Shown here piece after piece: positions 33,775-42,427 of a stretch of 64,000 bases of DNA; the stretch's first letter is position 1; each line of letters opens with the position of its first letter. The translations under genes and the position numbers were made by a program. The stretch spans positions 248,001 through 312,000 of the forward strand of contig NZ_BAABWJ010000002.1 of the NCBI RefSeq assembly GCF_040372805.1. Reading direction: 5' to 3'. The stretch comes from Pseudoteredinibacter isoporae_A (GTDB lineage: Bacteria > Pseudomonadota > Gammaproteobacteria > Pseudomonadales > Cellvibrionaceae). Below the pieces are notes generated by a model. The model was not told the DNA's origin. It did no database searches and saw nothing but the letters and a program-made list of their open reading frames with translations.

Positions 33775-34863
33775 TCAACGCTTGCTGAGCCAAACACCGC
33801 ACTCGATATGATGGGTGTAGGGGAATTGGTCAAACAGGGCAAACCGTTCTATTTTGTGGCTGTTACACAGTGTGTCTAGATTGCGTGCCAGGGTGTCCGG
33901 GTTGCAAGAAATGTATAGGATATTGTCAAAGCCAGCGACCATTTTCTCGGTGTCTTCATCGAGACCAGCACGTGGTGGATCGACCAGCACTGTGCTTAAT
34001 TCATAGCTGTTCAAATCGATACCTTCCAGTCGTCGGAAGCTTCGAACCCCAGCCATAGCCTGGCTAAATTCTTCCGCACTCATGCGGGCGATTTGAATAT
34101 TGCGGGTATTGTTAAGGCGCATGTTTTCCTGAGCAGATTTTACTGAGGTTTTTGAGATCTCAGTGGCTAGCACCTTATCGAAACACTGGGCCAGAGGAAT
34201 GGTGAAGTTGCCATTCCCGCAATAGAGCTCAATGAGATGGCCCTGGCTTGAGTGGCAGCAATCCATCGCCCATTCAATCATCTTTTCACAAATACTTGCA
34301 TTGGGTTGCGTGAACGAACTCTCCACCTGTTGATAGCGAAACTCTTTGCCATTGATGTTCAAGGTTTCAAAGACATGATCTCGGCTGAGCACCAGTTTCT
34401 GTTTTTTACTGCGACCCATGATGCTGCAGTTGAGGGTGTCCTGAAGTTTTTTTGCTTCCTCTTGCCATTGTTCATCCAAGGCTTTGTGGTAAATCAGGGT
34501 GATTAAACCATCACCCGCTTGGGTGCAGAGAAACTCAATTTGGAAAAGCTTGCGTTTGAGTACTTCGCTGGCATTGAGCTGAGGAAGGAGGGCTGTCATC
34601 AATTCGTTGAGGTATTCGGACGCGACAGGAAAGCTCTCGATAATATAGGGCTTTTTGTACTCTCCCTGTGCATACATGGCGTAATGAAGTTGATCACCTT
34701 CATGCCAGGCTTTAAATTCGGCGCGCTGACGATAATGACTGGGCTCGGATGGGAAAACTTCCACAGGGGGAAGATCAAAAGGAGCAAAATCGGCCTCTAT
34801 CCGCTGCTGCTTTTCCAGAAGTTGTTCCTGGTAGCGCTCGGGGTGGACTAGATGGACTGACAT
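33775..34863 (-). CDS. trmA: tRNA (uracil-5-)-methyltransferase
   Basis: TrmA makes m5U54 in tRNA using S-adenosylmethionine. The 362 residues have the SAM-binding LIELYCGNGNFTIPLAQ (about 213-228), the catalytic Cys in YISCNPDTLARNL (about 320) and the DPPRAGLD motif. Unlike RumA/RlmD it lacks an N-terminal TRAM domain and FeS cysteines. A TATAAT -10 lies upstream on the minus strand. Confidence 0.96.
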   Translation of the reverse strand: MSVHLVHPERYQEQLLEKQQRIEADFAPFDLPPVEVFPSEPSHYRQRAEFKAWHEGDQLHYAMYAQGEYKKPYIIESFPVASEYLNELMTALLPQLNASEVLKRKLFQIEFLCTQAGDGLITLIYHKALDEQWQEEAKKLQDTLNCSIMGRSKKQKLVLSRDHVFETLNINGKEFRYQQVESSFTQPNASICEKMIEWAMDCCHSSQGHLIELYCGNGNFTIPLAQCFDKVLATEISKTSVKSAQENMRLNNTRNIQIARMSAEEFSQAMAGVRSFRRLEGIDLNSYELSTVLVDPPRAGLDEDTEKMVAGFDNILYISCNPDTLARNLDTLCNSHKIERFALFDQFPYTHHIECGVWLSKR

Positions 34864-34905
34864 TGCCGTACTCTCGTATTCATTCGCAGATCAAAAGGAG
34901 GCGGG

Positions 34906-34938
34906 ATTATACATGCATGTTGCGGTATTGGCATGCAT
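34906..34938 (-). promoter_or_regulatory. promoter of trmA with an overlapping inverted repeat
   Basis: On the minus strand: ATGCCA (34929-34934), a 17-bp spacer and TATAAT (34906-34911). The repeat ATGCATG (34913-34919)/CATGCAT (34932-34938) straddles the -35 and spacer and could bind a regulator. Confidence 0.6.
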
Positions 34939-34952
34939 CTGAGGAGCAGGCC

Positions 34953-36203
34953 TCAAATCATCCAGCGGTCAAAGGGAATCACTTCAATGTCTTCCCCAGC
35001 GGCGATGTCACCACGCTCGCGTTCAATTTTGATGTAGCAGTTGGCGGCGGCCAGAGTACTGAGCATTCCCGAGCTTTGTTGGCCGAAAACCTCCAGCTGT
35101 AACTGGCCATCAGGGCTGTATGTCAACACGCCCCGTTGGAAATCCGTCCGCCCAGGACGCTTTCTGATGGCTCGTGGGGCGGCCATTCGCAGGCTCATGC
35201 CGGATTCTGACAGCTCGCCATTCAGCTTGCAGAGGCAGGGTAGAGCCAGCTGGTGGAAGGTGATGGCCGCTGAGCTGGGATTGCCCGGCAGGCCGAAGAA
35301 AGGAACCCCTTGAACACGGCCAAAGGCAAAGGGTTTACCGGGTTTGATTGCCAGTTTCCACATGTCAACCTGACCCACCTTGGCAAGAACATTCTTGGTA
35401 TGGTCGGCGTCGCCCACGGAGACCCCGCCACTGCATACGATGGCATCGGCCGCGCCGGCGGCTTGAAGAAACGCCTGTTCCAAGGCTACGGGGTCGTCTT
35501 TGATAATGCCGAGGTTTAAAACCTTCATGCCAAGCCTCTGTAGCATGCTTTGTACTACGAAGCGATTGCTTTCATAAATGCAACCCGCATCGAGAGGCTC
35601 GCCAGGGGAGCGCAGCTCGTCACCACTGGCAAATAGAGCAACCGTCAGGGGTTTATACACCTGAACTTCGGCTACACCCAGAGACGCCAGAACGCCGAGT
35701 TTGGCGGGGCTCAGGCGTTGACCTTGTTTAAGAACTGAATCCCCTTTGGAGATGTCATTTCCTCGCCGGCGAATATTATTGCCTGGGCTGACCGATTTCT
35801 CGATACGTACCGTCTCTCCGTCCAACGAGCATTGCTCTTGCATGATCACGGCATTACAGTCACTTGGGACCTCGGCGCCGGTCATGATTCGAATGCACTC
35901 GCCGGCAGCGACGGCTCCCTGATGGGATTGGCCAGCGAACGCTTGTCCTATTACCTTAAACTCCTGTCCCGTCTCGGCCTGTTCGGTGTCAATGTTCAGG
36001 GCATAACCGTCCATTGCTGAGTTATCAAACCCTGGCACGTCGATACTGGAATGGATATCTTCCGCCAGAACACAATCCAGAGCGCCTTGGATCGGGCGAT
36101 GTTCAGGACGACTTAAGGGGGTAACAGAGTTCAGGAGCTCGGTGAGGGCTTCTTCAAGGGGTTTCAGGCTGGGGGCCTCGCAAGTAATATCGCTGGAGGA
36201 CAT
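34953..36203 (-). CDS. moeA: molybdopterin molybdenumtransferase
   Basis: MoeA inserts molybdate into adenylylated molybdopterin. The 416 residues show DVPGFDNSAMDGYAL (about 55-69), IRIMTGAEVPSDCNAVIMQE, GNNIRRRGNDI, and the MPT-binding SGGVSVGDADHTKNVL and FGLPGNPSSAAITF. The frame is open to 36326, overlapping yjbQ, but MSSSDITCEAPSLKPLEEAL at 36203 matches the family. No clear Shine-Dalgarno is seen. No other moa/moe gene is in the window. Confidence 0.95.
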   Translation of the reverse strand: MSSSDITCEAPSLKPLEEALTELLNSVTPLSRPEHRPIQGALDCVLAEDIHSSIDVPGFDNSAMDGYALNIDTEQAETGQEFKVIGQAFAGQSHQGAVAAGECIRIMTGAEVPSDCNAVIMQEQCSLDGETVRIEKSVSPGNNIRRRGNDISKGDSVLKQGQRLSPAKLGVLASLGVAEVQVYKPLTVALFASGDELRSPGEPLDAGCIYESNRFVVQSMLQRLGMKVLNLGIIKDDPVALEQAFLQAAGAADAIVCSGGVSVGDADHTKNVLAKVGQVDMWKLAIKPGKPFAFGRVQGVPFFGLPGNPSSAAITFHQLALPCLCKLNGELSESGMSLRMAAPRAIRKRPGRTDFQRGVLTYSPDGQLQLEVFGQQSSGMLSTLAAANCYIKIERERGDIAAGEDIEVIPFDRWMI

Positions 36204-36324
36204 AAGGTATTCGGCTCGAGTAAAATAAAAGCCATAGTAGCAGAAATTAAAAACGTAGCCTTTGTTTAAATAGGACGGACCTATTGTCAAAGTGACGGCG
36301 TTGGAAACAGTGGAGTTGAATCTC

Positions 36325-36750
36325 ATGTGGGTGCAAAAGGAAATCAGTTTACGGGCCAGGTCGCGGGGGTTTCATTTGATTACTCCGGAAGTGCTTGCAG
36401 GGTTACCTGAGTTGACCAGTATTGACATGGGGCTGCTGCATGTGTTCATTCGCCACAGTTCCGCTTCGTTAACCTTGAACGAAAATGCGGATCCGACCGT
36501 GCGGCAGGATTTCGAAAGCTATTTCAATCGCGCCGTGAAAGAAGACGAGCCTTATTACCGTCATACCTATGAAGGCAGTGATGACATGCCGGCACACATT
36601 AAAAGCAGTTTGCTGGGATCCAGTGTGTCGATACCCGTGGCTGATGGGGAATTATTGCTGGGAACCTGGCAGGGGATTTATCTGGGGGAACATCGTGACC
36701 AGGGTGGAAGCCGACAGCTGATTCTGAGCTTGCAAGGGCAGTCTCGATAG
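36325..36750 (+). CDS. yjbQ: YjbQ family protein (UPF0047)
   Basis: The 141-residue protein belongs to the YjbQ/UPF0047 family, some of which have weak thiamine-phosphate-synthase-like activity. Signatures are HVFIRHSSASLTLNENADP (about 43-61), YYRHTYEGSDDMPAHIKSSLLG and GTWQGIYLGEHRD. The ATG at 36325 is preferred over GTG 36292 for its TGGAG upstream and because the family begins with a QKE-like strand. It is divergent from moeA. Confidence 0.9.
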   Translation: MWVQKEISLRARSRGFHLITPEVLAGLPELTSIDMGLLHVFIRHSSASLTLNENADPTVRQDFESYFNRAVKEDEPYYRHTYEGSDDMPAHIKSSLLGSSVSIPVADGELLLGTWQGIYLGEHRDQGGSRQLILSLQGQSR

Positions 36751-36794
36751 GCTTCAACGGTTTGAGAGAGCAGGGAGTCGGAAATAAATTGGCT

Positions 36795-37118
36795 TCACAA
36801 GCAATTTAGGGGTTTCGGCAAGCCAGCCACTTTGCTGGCGAGTTTAGCCGGGCTGCCTGGAAAAAGACGCATAAAGTAAATGCTGTTGCCTTTTTCTTTG
36901 CCCAGTTTGTTGGCGGCCTGCTTGACCATAATGCGCATGGCAGGCGACTGTTCAAACTCTTCGTAGAAGTCACGCAAGAGCGCAATGATTTCCCAGTGGG
37001 CGTCGTTCAGTTCCAGAGATTCCTCGGCGGCCAAGGCGAGGGCGATGTCTGTGCTCCAGTCATCGACATTGAGAAGGTAGCCTTCATTGTCTCGGTCCAA
37101 ATCCGCGAGCGTGCTCAT
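36795..37118 (-). CDS. tusE: sulfurtransferase TusE
   Basis: TusE accepts sulfur from TusBCD and passes it to MnmA for 2-thiouridine at tRNA position 34. The 107-residue DsrC-like product has NVDDWSTDIALALAAEE, HWEIIALLRDFYEEFEQSP, MVKQAANKLGKEKGNSIYFMRLFP and the end GLPKPLNCL with the acceptor Cys second from the C-terminus. It lies 2 bp after tusB; last gene of tusDCBE. Confidence 0.95.
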   Translation of the reverse strand: MSTLADLDRDNEGYLLNVDDWSTDIALALAAEESLELNDAHWEIIALLRDFYEEFEQSPAMRIMVKQAANKLGKEKGNSIYFMRLFPGSPAKLASKVAGLPKPLNCL

Positions 37119-37120
37119 GA

Positions 37121-37408
37121 TCAGCTCCAGTTCGGACTGTTTTTATATTGGGTGCTCAGGGTGACCCAGGCATCGTAATCAATTAATTCGACCAGCGTGC
37201 GGTTGAGTTGTACGCCTCTGGCTTCGCAATCGACTTGCAGGGCATAACAGCGAACGCCGTTTTCGTTCAGTGTTTTCAGCTTGTCTTCTTGCAGGGCGAG
37301 GGCAACACCGTCGGCGTAAAACACAATCGCGTCATCACATTGGCACAGTGCCTGGCAATGTTGCCATGGGTCGGAGTTCGCGCTGTTGAGAATATGTAAA
37401 CTGCTCAT
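37121..37408 (-). CDS. tusB: sulfurtransferase complex subunit TusB
   Basis: TusB is the smallest part of the TusBCD hexamer that relays sulfur for tRNA thiolation. The 95-residue DsrH-like product (MSSLHILNSANSDPWQHCQ ... DAIVFYADGV, YALQVDCEARGV, VELIDYDAWV) has the usual length. Its ATG directly follows the tusC TAA, so translation is probably coupled. Confidence 0.92.
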   Translation of the reverse strand: MSSLHILNSANSDPWQHCQALCQCDDAIVFYADGVALALQEDKLKTLNENGVRCYALQVDCEARGVQLNRTLVELIDYDAWVTLSTQYKNSPNWS

Positions 37409-37780
37409 TTATAAACTCATGCAGATATCTTGAGCTTGCAAGTATTTAGCAAGGGTAGGTGCATCCACGATGTTTGCGGCGGCGCAGAGGTTCTCGCTTT
37501 TCAGTCCAAACTCTTCGATGGCGCTGTCGAGTGCGTAAATATTTTCGATGTCGTAAAGCTCGAGCATGCTCAATAATTTGCCGTGATTTTTTTGTTCAAT
37601 GCTGCTGGGATCTTGTTCGTCCTTGAGCTGCAAAACACCAGCGCCCAGAAATACTAAGCTGATGTTCTGATCGAAGGCGGCAGAGGCCAGAGCGACATCG
37701 ATCAACTCGCGGGCTTTGCTGCTGCCGTAAGGCGCGTGGTGACAAATCAGCGCGATACTTTTTGATTTCGGCTGGCTCAT
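37409..37780 (-). CDS. tusC: sulfurtransferase complex subunit TusC
   Basis: The 123-residue DsrF-like subunit of TusBCD. It shows ALICHHAPYGSSKARELIDVALASAAF (about 9-35), ISLVFLGAGVLQL and the C-terminal LAKYLQAQDICMSL. The family carries no catalytic Cys of its own and acts structurally. It sits between tusD (1-bp gap) and tusB (0-bp gap). Confidence 0.94.
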   Translation of the reverse strand: MSQPKSKSIALICHHAPYGSSKARELIDVALASAAFDQNISLVFLGAGVLQLKDEQDPSSIEQKNHGKLLSMLELYDIENIYALDSAIEEFGLKSENLCAAANIVDAPTLAKYLQAQDICMSL

Positions 37781-37781
37781 T

Positions 37782-38168
37782 TCAACTAAAGGTCATTGTG
37801 CGGTCGGACAGCACAGAGGCTTCCACCAGTTGTCCAAGGCCGCTGACAATAAACGGTTTCTGAATATTGCTTGCGGGTTTGTCGTAGCGTTTGGCTTCTT
37901 CTTCATTGAGCAAGCCGCGGCGTACGGCTGCGGCAATACAGACCACCAGTTCAATATGATGTGTCTCGGCGAATTCGCGCCAGAGCTGCTCCATGTTGTT
38001 TTCATCACTGGGTGGACTCAGTAGGCGGTTGGCGTTGTACACGCCTTCACCGTAGAAGAACACCCGTTCTATCTCATGTTCCTGCCGCAATAGGGCCTCG
38101 CAAAAGCGCAATGCGCTGAGGCTGCTCTGGGAGCTGGGAGGGGCCGAGATATTGATGAGGTATTTCAT
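37782..38168 (-). CDS. tusD: sulfurtransferase complex subunit TusD
   Basis: TusD (DsrE-like) carries the sulfur-bearing Cys; here it lies in ELVVCIAAAVRRGL (about residue 77). The 128 residues also show SSLSALRFCEALLRQEHEIERVFFYGEGV and the GLGQLVEASVLSDRTMTF end. First gene of the tus operon. The 20 bases before the ATG are pyrimidine-rich on the coding strand and hold no Shine-Dalgarno, which is unusual here. Confidence 0.95.
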   Translation of the reverse strand: MKYLINISAPPSSQSSLSALRFCEALLRQEHEIERVFFYGEGVYNANRLLSPPSDENNMEQLWREFAETHHIELVVCIAAAVRRGLLNEEEAKRYDKPASNIQKPFIVSGLGQLVEASVLSDRTMTFS

Positions 38169-38205
38169 GGGAGGGATTTTCGCAAATTATGAATGAAATG
38201 CCCAT

Positions 38206-38234
38206 AAAAAAGCCCAGCAGAGCTGGGCTTTTTT
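38206..38234. terminator. terminator between yccA and tusD
   Basis: AAAAAAGCCCAGC and GCTGGGCTTTTTT around AGA. It ends yccA transcription on the minus strand, so tusD needs its own promoter. Confidence 0.9.
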
Positions 38235-38252
38235 GCAATCGTGGGGAGAGGT

Positions 38253-38909
38253 TTAGTCGTCGCCCATGATTCCGGTAATGCTCAACAGCGAAACAAAGAT
38301 GTTGTACAGCGATACGTACAAGGTCACAGTCGCAGAGATATAGTTGGTTTCGCCGCCGTGGATAATATTGCTGGTCTGCCACATGATCATGCCAGAAGAC
38401 AGCAGCAGGAACATGCAACTTACTGCCAGAGCCAGGCCTTGAATCTGCAGGAAGACATTGGCGATACCGGCGATGAAAGCGATCAGGATGCCTGTCATTA
38501 AAAAGCCGCCCATAAAGCTCATGTCTTTCTTAGTGATCAGGACATAGGCTGACATGGCGAAGAAGATGGTCGCGGTTCCACCCAGAGACAACAGGATGGG
38601 CTCCATGCCGCGTACGGCCAGGAACGTCGCGAGAATAGGACCAATAGAGGCGCCCATCCAGCCAGTGAATGCAAAGGTCCAGAAAATGCCCGAACCGTTG
38701 TTTTTGTTCTTCTCAACCATCCACAGAAGGCCGAAGAATGGGATTAGGTTCCAGAGACCCAAGTAAGGCATGTTGAAGGCCATTGCCAAGTACGCAGTGA
38801 CCGCACTGAAGGCGAGTGTCATGGCCAGCAGAGCGTAGGTGTTACGCAACACCTTACTGACTTCAAAACTGCTGTTTTGAGCCTGAGCGTTGGTATAGAT
38901 TTCTTGCAT
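38253..38909 (-). CDS. yccA: Bax inhibitor-1/YccA family membrane protein
   Basis: The 218-residue protein has seven hydrophobic segments and resembles YccA, an inner-membrane protein that FtsH degrades and that modulates FtsH activity towards SecY. The N-terminus (EVSKVLRNTYALLAMTLAFSAV) and the C-terminal VTLYVSLYNIFVSLLSITGI with two terminal Asps are typical of BI-1 proteins, where Asp residues act in a pH-sensing latch. Adjacent to tus genes as in Escherichia coli. Confidence 0.93.
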   Translation of the reverse strand: MQEIYTNAQAQNSSFEVSKVLRNTYALLAMTLAFSAVTAYLAMAFNMPYLGLWNLIPFFGLLWMVEKNKNNGSGIFWTFAFTGWMGASIGPILATFLAVRGMEPILLSLGGTATIFFAMSAYVLITKKDMSFMGGFLMTGILIAFIAGIANVFLQIQGLALAVSCMFLLLSSGMIMWQTSNIIHGGETNYISATVTLYVSLYNIFVSLLSITGIMGDD

Positions 38910-39095
38910 GGATATTCTCCTTGGGTATCAATACTGGTCTTTCTCAGTAGACCTGATAAGGCTTAATGATAGGGTAGCTGGCGGTGAAGTTCTAGCCCCA
39001 ATTGGCGTTAAGTTATGCTAAAAAACCGTTGGCTTTTCAAGGGCTTGTCATATTCACATGGCCAGTCCCACACAGGACCACATTGTTTTGGACAC

Positions 39096-39130
39096 AAAAA
39101 AACCCTGATAAGTTCGCACCTATCAGGGTT
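39096..39130 (-). terminator. terminator after tRNA-Ser
   Basis: AACCCTGATA (39101-39110) and TATCAGGGTT (39121-39130), a perfect 10-bp stem. On the minus strand a T-run follows (the A-run at 39096-39102). Confidence 0.85.
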
Positions 39131-39141
39131 TTGCAATTCGA

Positions 39142-39229
39142 TGGCGGTGGGGCAGGGATTCGAACCCTGGGAGCTATTACACTCAACGGTTTTCAAGACC
39201 GCCGCTTTCGACCACTCAGCCACCCCACC
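39142..39229 (-). tRNA. tRNA-Ser (anticodon UGA)
   Basis: An 88-nt type II tRNA on the minus strand: acceptor GGTGGGG pairs with CCCCACC, discriminator G and encoded CCA. The anticodon loop CTTGAAA gives TGA, and a long variable arm is present, as for serine. It is placed between yccA and rne. Confidence 0.97.
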
Positions 39230-39293
39230 GGAAGGCCGCTATTATACATAGGGAGGTCATGAGTACAAGATGCTAAACCGTTATTTTTTATAG

Positions 39294-39326
39294 AAAAAAG
39301 GCCATTGTTCGAAAAGAACAATGGCC
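39294..39326 (-). terminator. terminator of rne
   Basis: GGCCATTGTTC (39300-39310) and GAACAATGGCC (39316-39326), an 11-bp stem with a 5-nt loop. The minus-strand T-run corresponds to 39294-39299. Confidence 0.92.
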
Positions 39327-39358
39327 TGTTGAGGCTTTTTAATCAATGTGGCTGTTTT

Positions 39359-42300
39359 TTAGCTGGCCTTGGGACCACGAGGGTCATTGGCGGCGCGCGC
39401 TAATGGGCGAGGATCGTGATTCACCGGCGAAGGTTGCGCGGTGTCGAGAGCCATCGCGATGTAAGCTTTTGCTTGCACTGATTTTACTTCGACCTTAACG
39501 GGTTGCGGGTTTTGGCGAGGGTCGTTGTTCGGGCGGCTGAATTGACGTTCCGCCTGGGCCCCGGTTTCGACTTTCTCTTCTACGGCAACTGCTTCGGTTT
39601 CTTCGTTCGCAGCAGGGGCGTCGGCGACGGCTACATCAGATTCAACGTTTTGATCGTCTGAATGTTCAGCCGTGTCGAAGTTGATTTCCACCTGGGTTTC
39701 CTTGCGGGTGGATACGTCTGGGGCCGCGCTCGTGGTTTCGGCTGTTGCCTCTTCACTGGCTTGCTCAGGTTCTTCGCTTACGCCTGCTTCGGTAGCCGGT
39801 TCATTCGTGTCTTCGGTTGTGGCCTCAGCTTGAGGTGCTGTTTCCTCAGAAGTGCCGTTTGCAAGTTCATTTGAGGGCTTGCTGTTCAGTTCTTCATCTG
39901 CACGAATCTTGGCGTCAATGGCAGCGGCCAGTTGTTGTTCCAGCTCAGCATTGATTTGCTCATTGTTGTCATTGTCATTGTCAGCGGCCTGCTCAACAGG
40001 AGCCGTTTCTTGCTGCTCTGTGTTGACCTGTGCTGCTTTGCTGTCGTCCTGGGTATCGGCCAGGGCAGCAACTGCGCTTGCCGCAGCCAGAGCACCTGCC
40101 GCAACGGCGGCGCTGCTGTTGTCTGCGGGTTCCGCTTCAACTGCTTTGGTTTCCTTGGCAGCTTGAGGCTTGGCGGGCTTTTGAGGCGCTTTGTCCGTGT
40201 TAGCTGTTTCTTTTACGGCCTCTTCGGCCGTCGCTTGAGTCTGCTGCTCGGTCGAGGTGTCGTTGTTGCGGTTTTCACCTTTACCTCGGCGGCGCTGTTG
40301 CGGGCGACCACGGCGGTTGCTTGGACGCTTGGCAGGGCGATTTTCATCGTTGCTGCTTTCGTCTTTGCTTTTGTCATTCTCGTTGCTGTTTGCCGCTTTA
40401 TTGTTTTCGTTGCGTTCGTTGCGGTCATTGTTTCGACCACGGCGATTGCGGCGGTTTCCACGACCTTCGCTGTTGCGTTCTTGTTGGCGATCACCGTTTT
40501 CCGCTTCAGGACGATCCTGTTGGCGGTTATTCTTATCGCGGTTTTTATTGCGATTGTTCTCACGGTTATTTTCGCGATTGCTATCGCCTTTCGCATCGCG
40601 GTTGCCATCACGATTGTTTTCGCGGTTTTTACCTTGGGCATTGCGGTTGCGGTTATTGCGATTGCGGTTGCGGTTGTTTTGATTGCCGCGACCTTTGCGT
40701 TTGTTGTTGGTGGATTTTTTCTTGTCTTTGTCGTCCTCGCTGCTGAACAAGCCGGCGATAGCGCCGAATAATTTGCTGAGCAGACCCGGTTCTTTCTTCT
40801 CTTCGACCTTAGGAGCCGGCTGGCTAGGTGCCACAAACTGCACGGCGGGTTGATTGGCGGGCGCGGCCGCTTTTTCCGCTGGCTTGGAGGTTTCTTCCGG
40901 TGCTTCTTCGTTGCCGGTGGTGATTTTGTAGCTGGTTTCAATGGTCACTGCTTCGTCGTCACGCAGGCGTTGAACGTCGAAGTGTGGGGTGACCATTTCA
41001 GCGTTGGGCACGATCACAACGCGAGTGTCATTGCGTTGTTCAATAGCCCAGATGGCGGAGCGCTTCTCGTTCAAGAGATAGGTCGCTACCGCAACCGGTG
41101 CGATGGTACGAATTTCAGCGCTGCGCTCTTTCTTGGCTTCTTCTTCTACCAAACGAAGGATCGACAGGGCGAGGGATTTGGTGCCACGAATGGTGCCTTG
41201 ACCGCTACAGCGTGGACACACCTTGGAGGTGGTTTCACCCAGAGAAGGACGCAGGCGTTGGCGCGACATTTCCAGCAGGCCGAAGCGCGAGATGCGGCCA
41301 ACCTGTACACGGGCTCGGTCCATTGCGAGGGCTTCGCGCATGCGGTTTTCAACTTCACGTTGATTGCGTGCCGGCTGCATATCAATAAAGTCGATAACGA
41401 CCAGGCCACCCATGTCACGCAGTCGCAACTGACGGGCAATCTCATCGGCCGCTTCCAGGTTAGTCTGCAGGGCAGTCTCTTCAATGTCGCCGCCCTTGGT
41501 GGCGCGAGAAGAGTTAATATCGATGGAGATCAGTGCTTCGGTTACATCAATAACGATAGAGCCACCGGAAGGCAGTTTCACTTCACGTTCAAAGGCGGTC
41601 TCGATCTGGCTTTCAATCTGGTAGCGATTGAACAGAGGAATATCGTCTTCGTAGAATTTGATTTTGCTGTGATAGTTGGGCATGAAGTGTGAAATAAACA
41701 CTTGTACCAACTCATAGGCTTCGCGGTTATCAACGACTACTTCGCCAATGTCCGGGCGTAGATAGTCGCGAATCGCACGAATGATCACATTGCTTTCCTG
41801 GAACAGGAAGGCCGGCGCGACTTCGTTGTCGGCTTCGGTTTTCAGTTTGCTCCACAGATTGAGCAGGTTATCCAGGTCCCATTGCAATTCTTCTGAGCTG
41901 CGACCTACACCCGCGGTACGGACGATGATGCCCATGCCGGAGGGAACTTCGATAGAAGACAGAGCCTCGCGCAGTTCGCTACGATCATCACCGTCGATAC
42001 GGCGAGAGATGCCGCCAGCGCGTGGGTTGTTTGGCATTAACACCAGATAACGACCCGCCAGACTCACAAATGTGGTCAGTGCGGCACCTTTATTGCCACG
42101 TTCTTCTTTTTCAATCTGAACGATGACTTCCATGCCTTCTTTAACCACATCTTTGATTTTGATGCGGCCATCGATATCTTTTGGCTGTTTTAGGAAGTAT
42201 TCGCGGGAAATTTCTTTCAGGGGAAGGAAGCCGTGTCTTTCGGCGCCGTAGTCGACGAAGGCCGCTTCCAGGCTGGGTTCGATTCGGGTGATTTTACCCT

Positions 42301-42427
42301 TGTAGATGTTTGCTTTCTTTTGTTCGCGAGTGCGATTTTCAATGTCGAGATCGTACAGCCATTGGCCGTCTACCAGTGCTACGCGCAGCTCTTCTGGCTG
42401 GGTAGCGTTAATTAACATTCTCTTCAT
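39359..42427 (-). CDS. rne: ribonuclease E
   Basis: RNase E is the main endonuclease for mRNA decay and rRNA/tRNA processing and the scaffold of the degradosome. In the 1022 residues, the catalytic half (1 to about 515) has the S1 domain (KANIYKGKITRIEPSLEAAFVDYG), the 5'-sensor, the DNase-I-like core (IDINSSRATKGG, VVIDFIDMQ) and the Zn-link CPRCSGQG. The rest is disordered: an Asn/Arg-rich tract (about 575-735), an Ala/Glu-rich stretch and a tail with two NDPR motifs. The ATG of MKRMLINATQPEE is the family start. A 964-bp upstream region fits long-leader autoregulation. Confidence 0.98.
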   Translation of the reverse strand: MKRMLINATQPEELRVALVDGQWLYDLDIENRTREQKKANIYKGKITRIEPSLEAAFVDYGAERHGFLPLKEISREYFLKQPKDIDGRIKIKDVVKEGMEVIVQIEKEERGNKGAALTTFVSLAGRYLVLMPNNPRAGGISRRIDGDDRSELREALSSIEVPSGMGIIVRTAGVGRSSEELQWDLDNLLNLWSKLKTEADNEVAPAFLFQESNVIIRAIRDYLRPDIGEVVVDNREAYELVQVFISHFMPNYHSKIKFYEDDIPLFNRYQIESQIETAFEREVKLPSGGSIVIDVTEALISIDINSSRATKGGDIEETALQTNLEAADEIARQLRLRDMGGLVVIDFIDMQPARNQREVENRMREALAMDRARVQVGRISRFGLLEMSRQRLRPSLGETTSKVCPRCSGQGTIRGTKSLALSILRLVEEEAKKERSAEIRTIAPVAVATYLLNEKRSAIWAIEQRNDTRVVIVPNAEMVTPHFDVQRLRDDEAVTIETSYKITTGNEEAPEETSKPAEKAAAPANQPAVQFVAPSQPAPKVEEKKEPGLLSKLFGAIAGLFSSEDDKDKKKSTNNKRKGRGNQNNRNRNRNNRNRNAQGKNRENNRDGNRDAKGDSNRENNRENNRNKNRDKNNRQQDRPEAENGDRQQERNSEGRGNRRNRRGRNNDRNERNENNKAANSNENDKSKDESSNDENRPAKRPSNRRGRPQQRRRGKGENRNNDTSTEQQTQATAEEAVKETANTDKAPQKPAKPQAAKETKAVEAEPADNSSAAVAAGALAAASAVAALADTQDDSKAAQVNTEQQETAPVEQAADNDNDNNEQINAELEQQLAAAIDAKIRADEELNSKPSNELANGTSEETAPQAEATTEDTNEPATEAGVSEEPEQASEEATAETTSAAPDVSTRKETQVEINFDTAEHSDDQNVESDVAVADAPAANEETEAVAVEEKVETGAQAERQFSRPNNDPRQNPQPVKVEVKSVQAKAYIAMALDTAQPSPVNHDPRPLARAANDPRGPKAS

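Noticed and set aside
36204..36326. N-terminal extension of MoeA overlapping yjbQ
   Set aside because: Residues before MSSSDITCEA do not resemble MoeA and would overlap the opposite gene.
40300..40710. Repetitive DNA resembling a tandem array or CRISPR
   Set aside because: It is the in-frame Asn/Arg-rich part of rne; repeat units are irregular and have no spacers.
39932..40771. Hydrophobic 279-residue open frame opposite the RNase E tail
   Set aside because: An effect of the Asn/Arg/Glu-rich repeats read backwards, giving Val/Ala/Phe-rich frames; no start signal.
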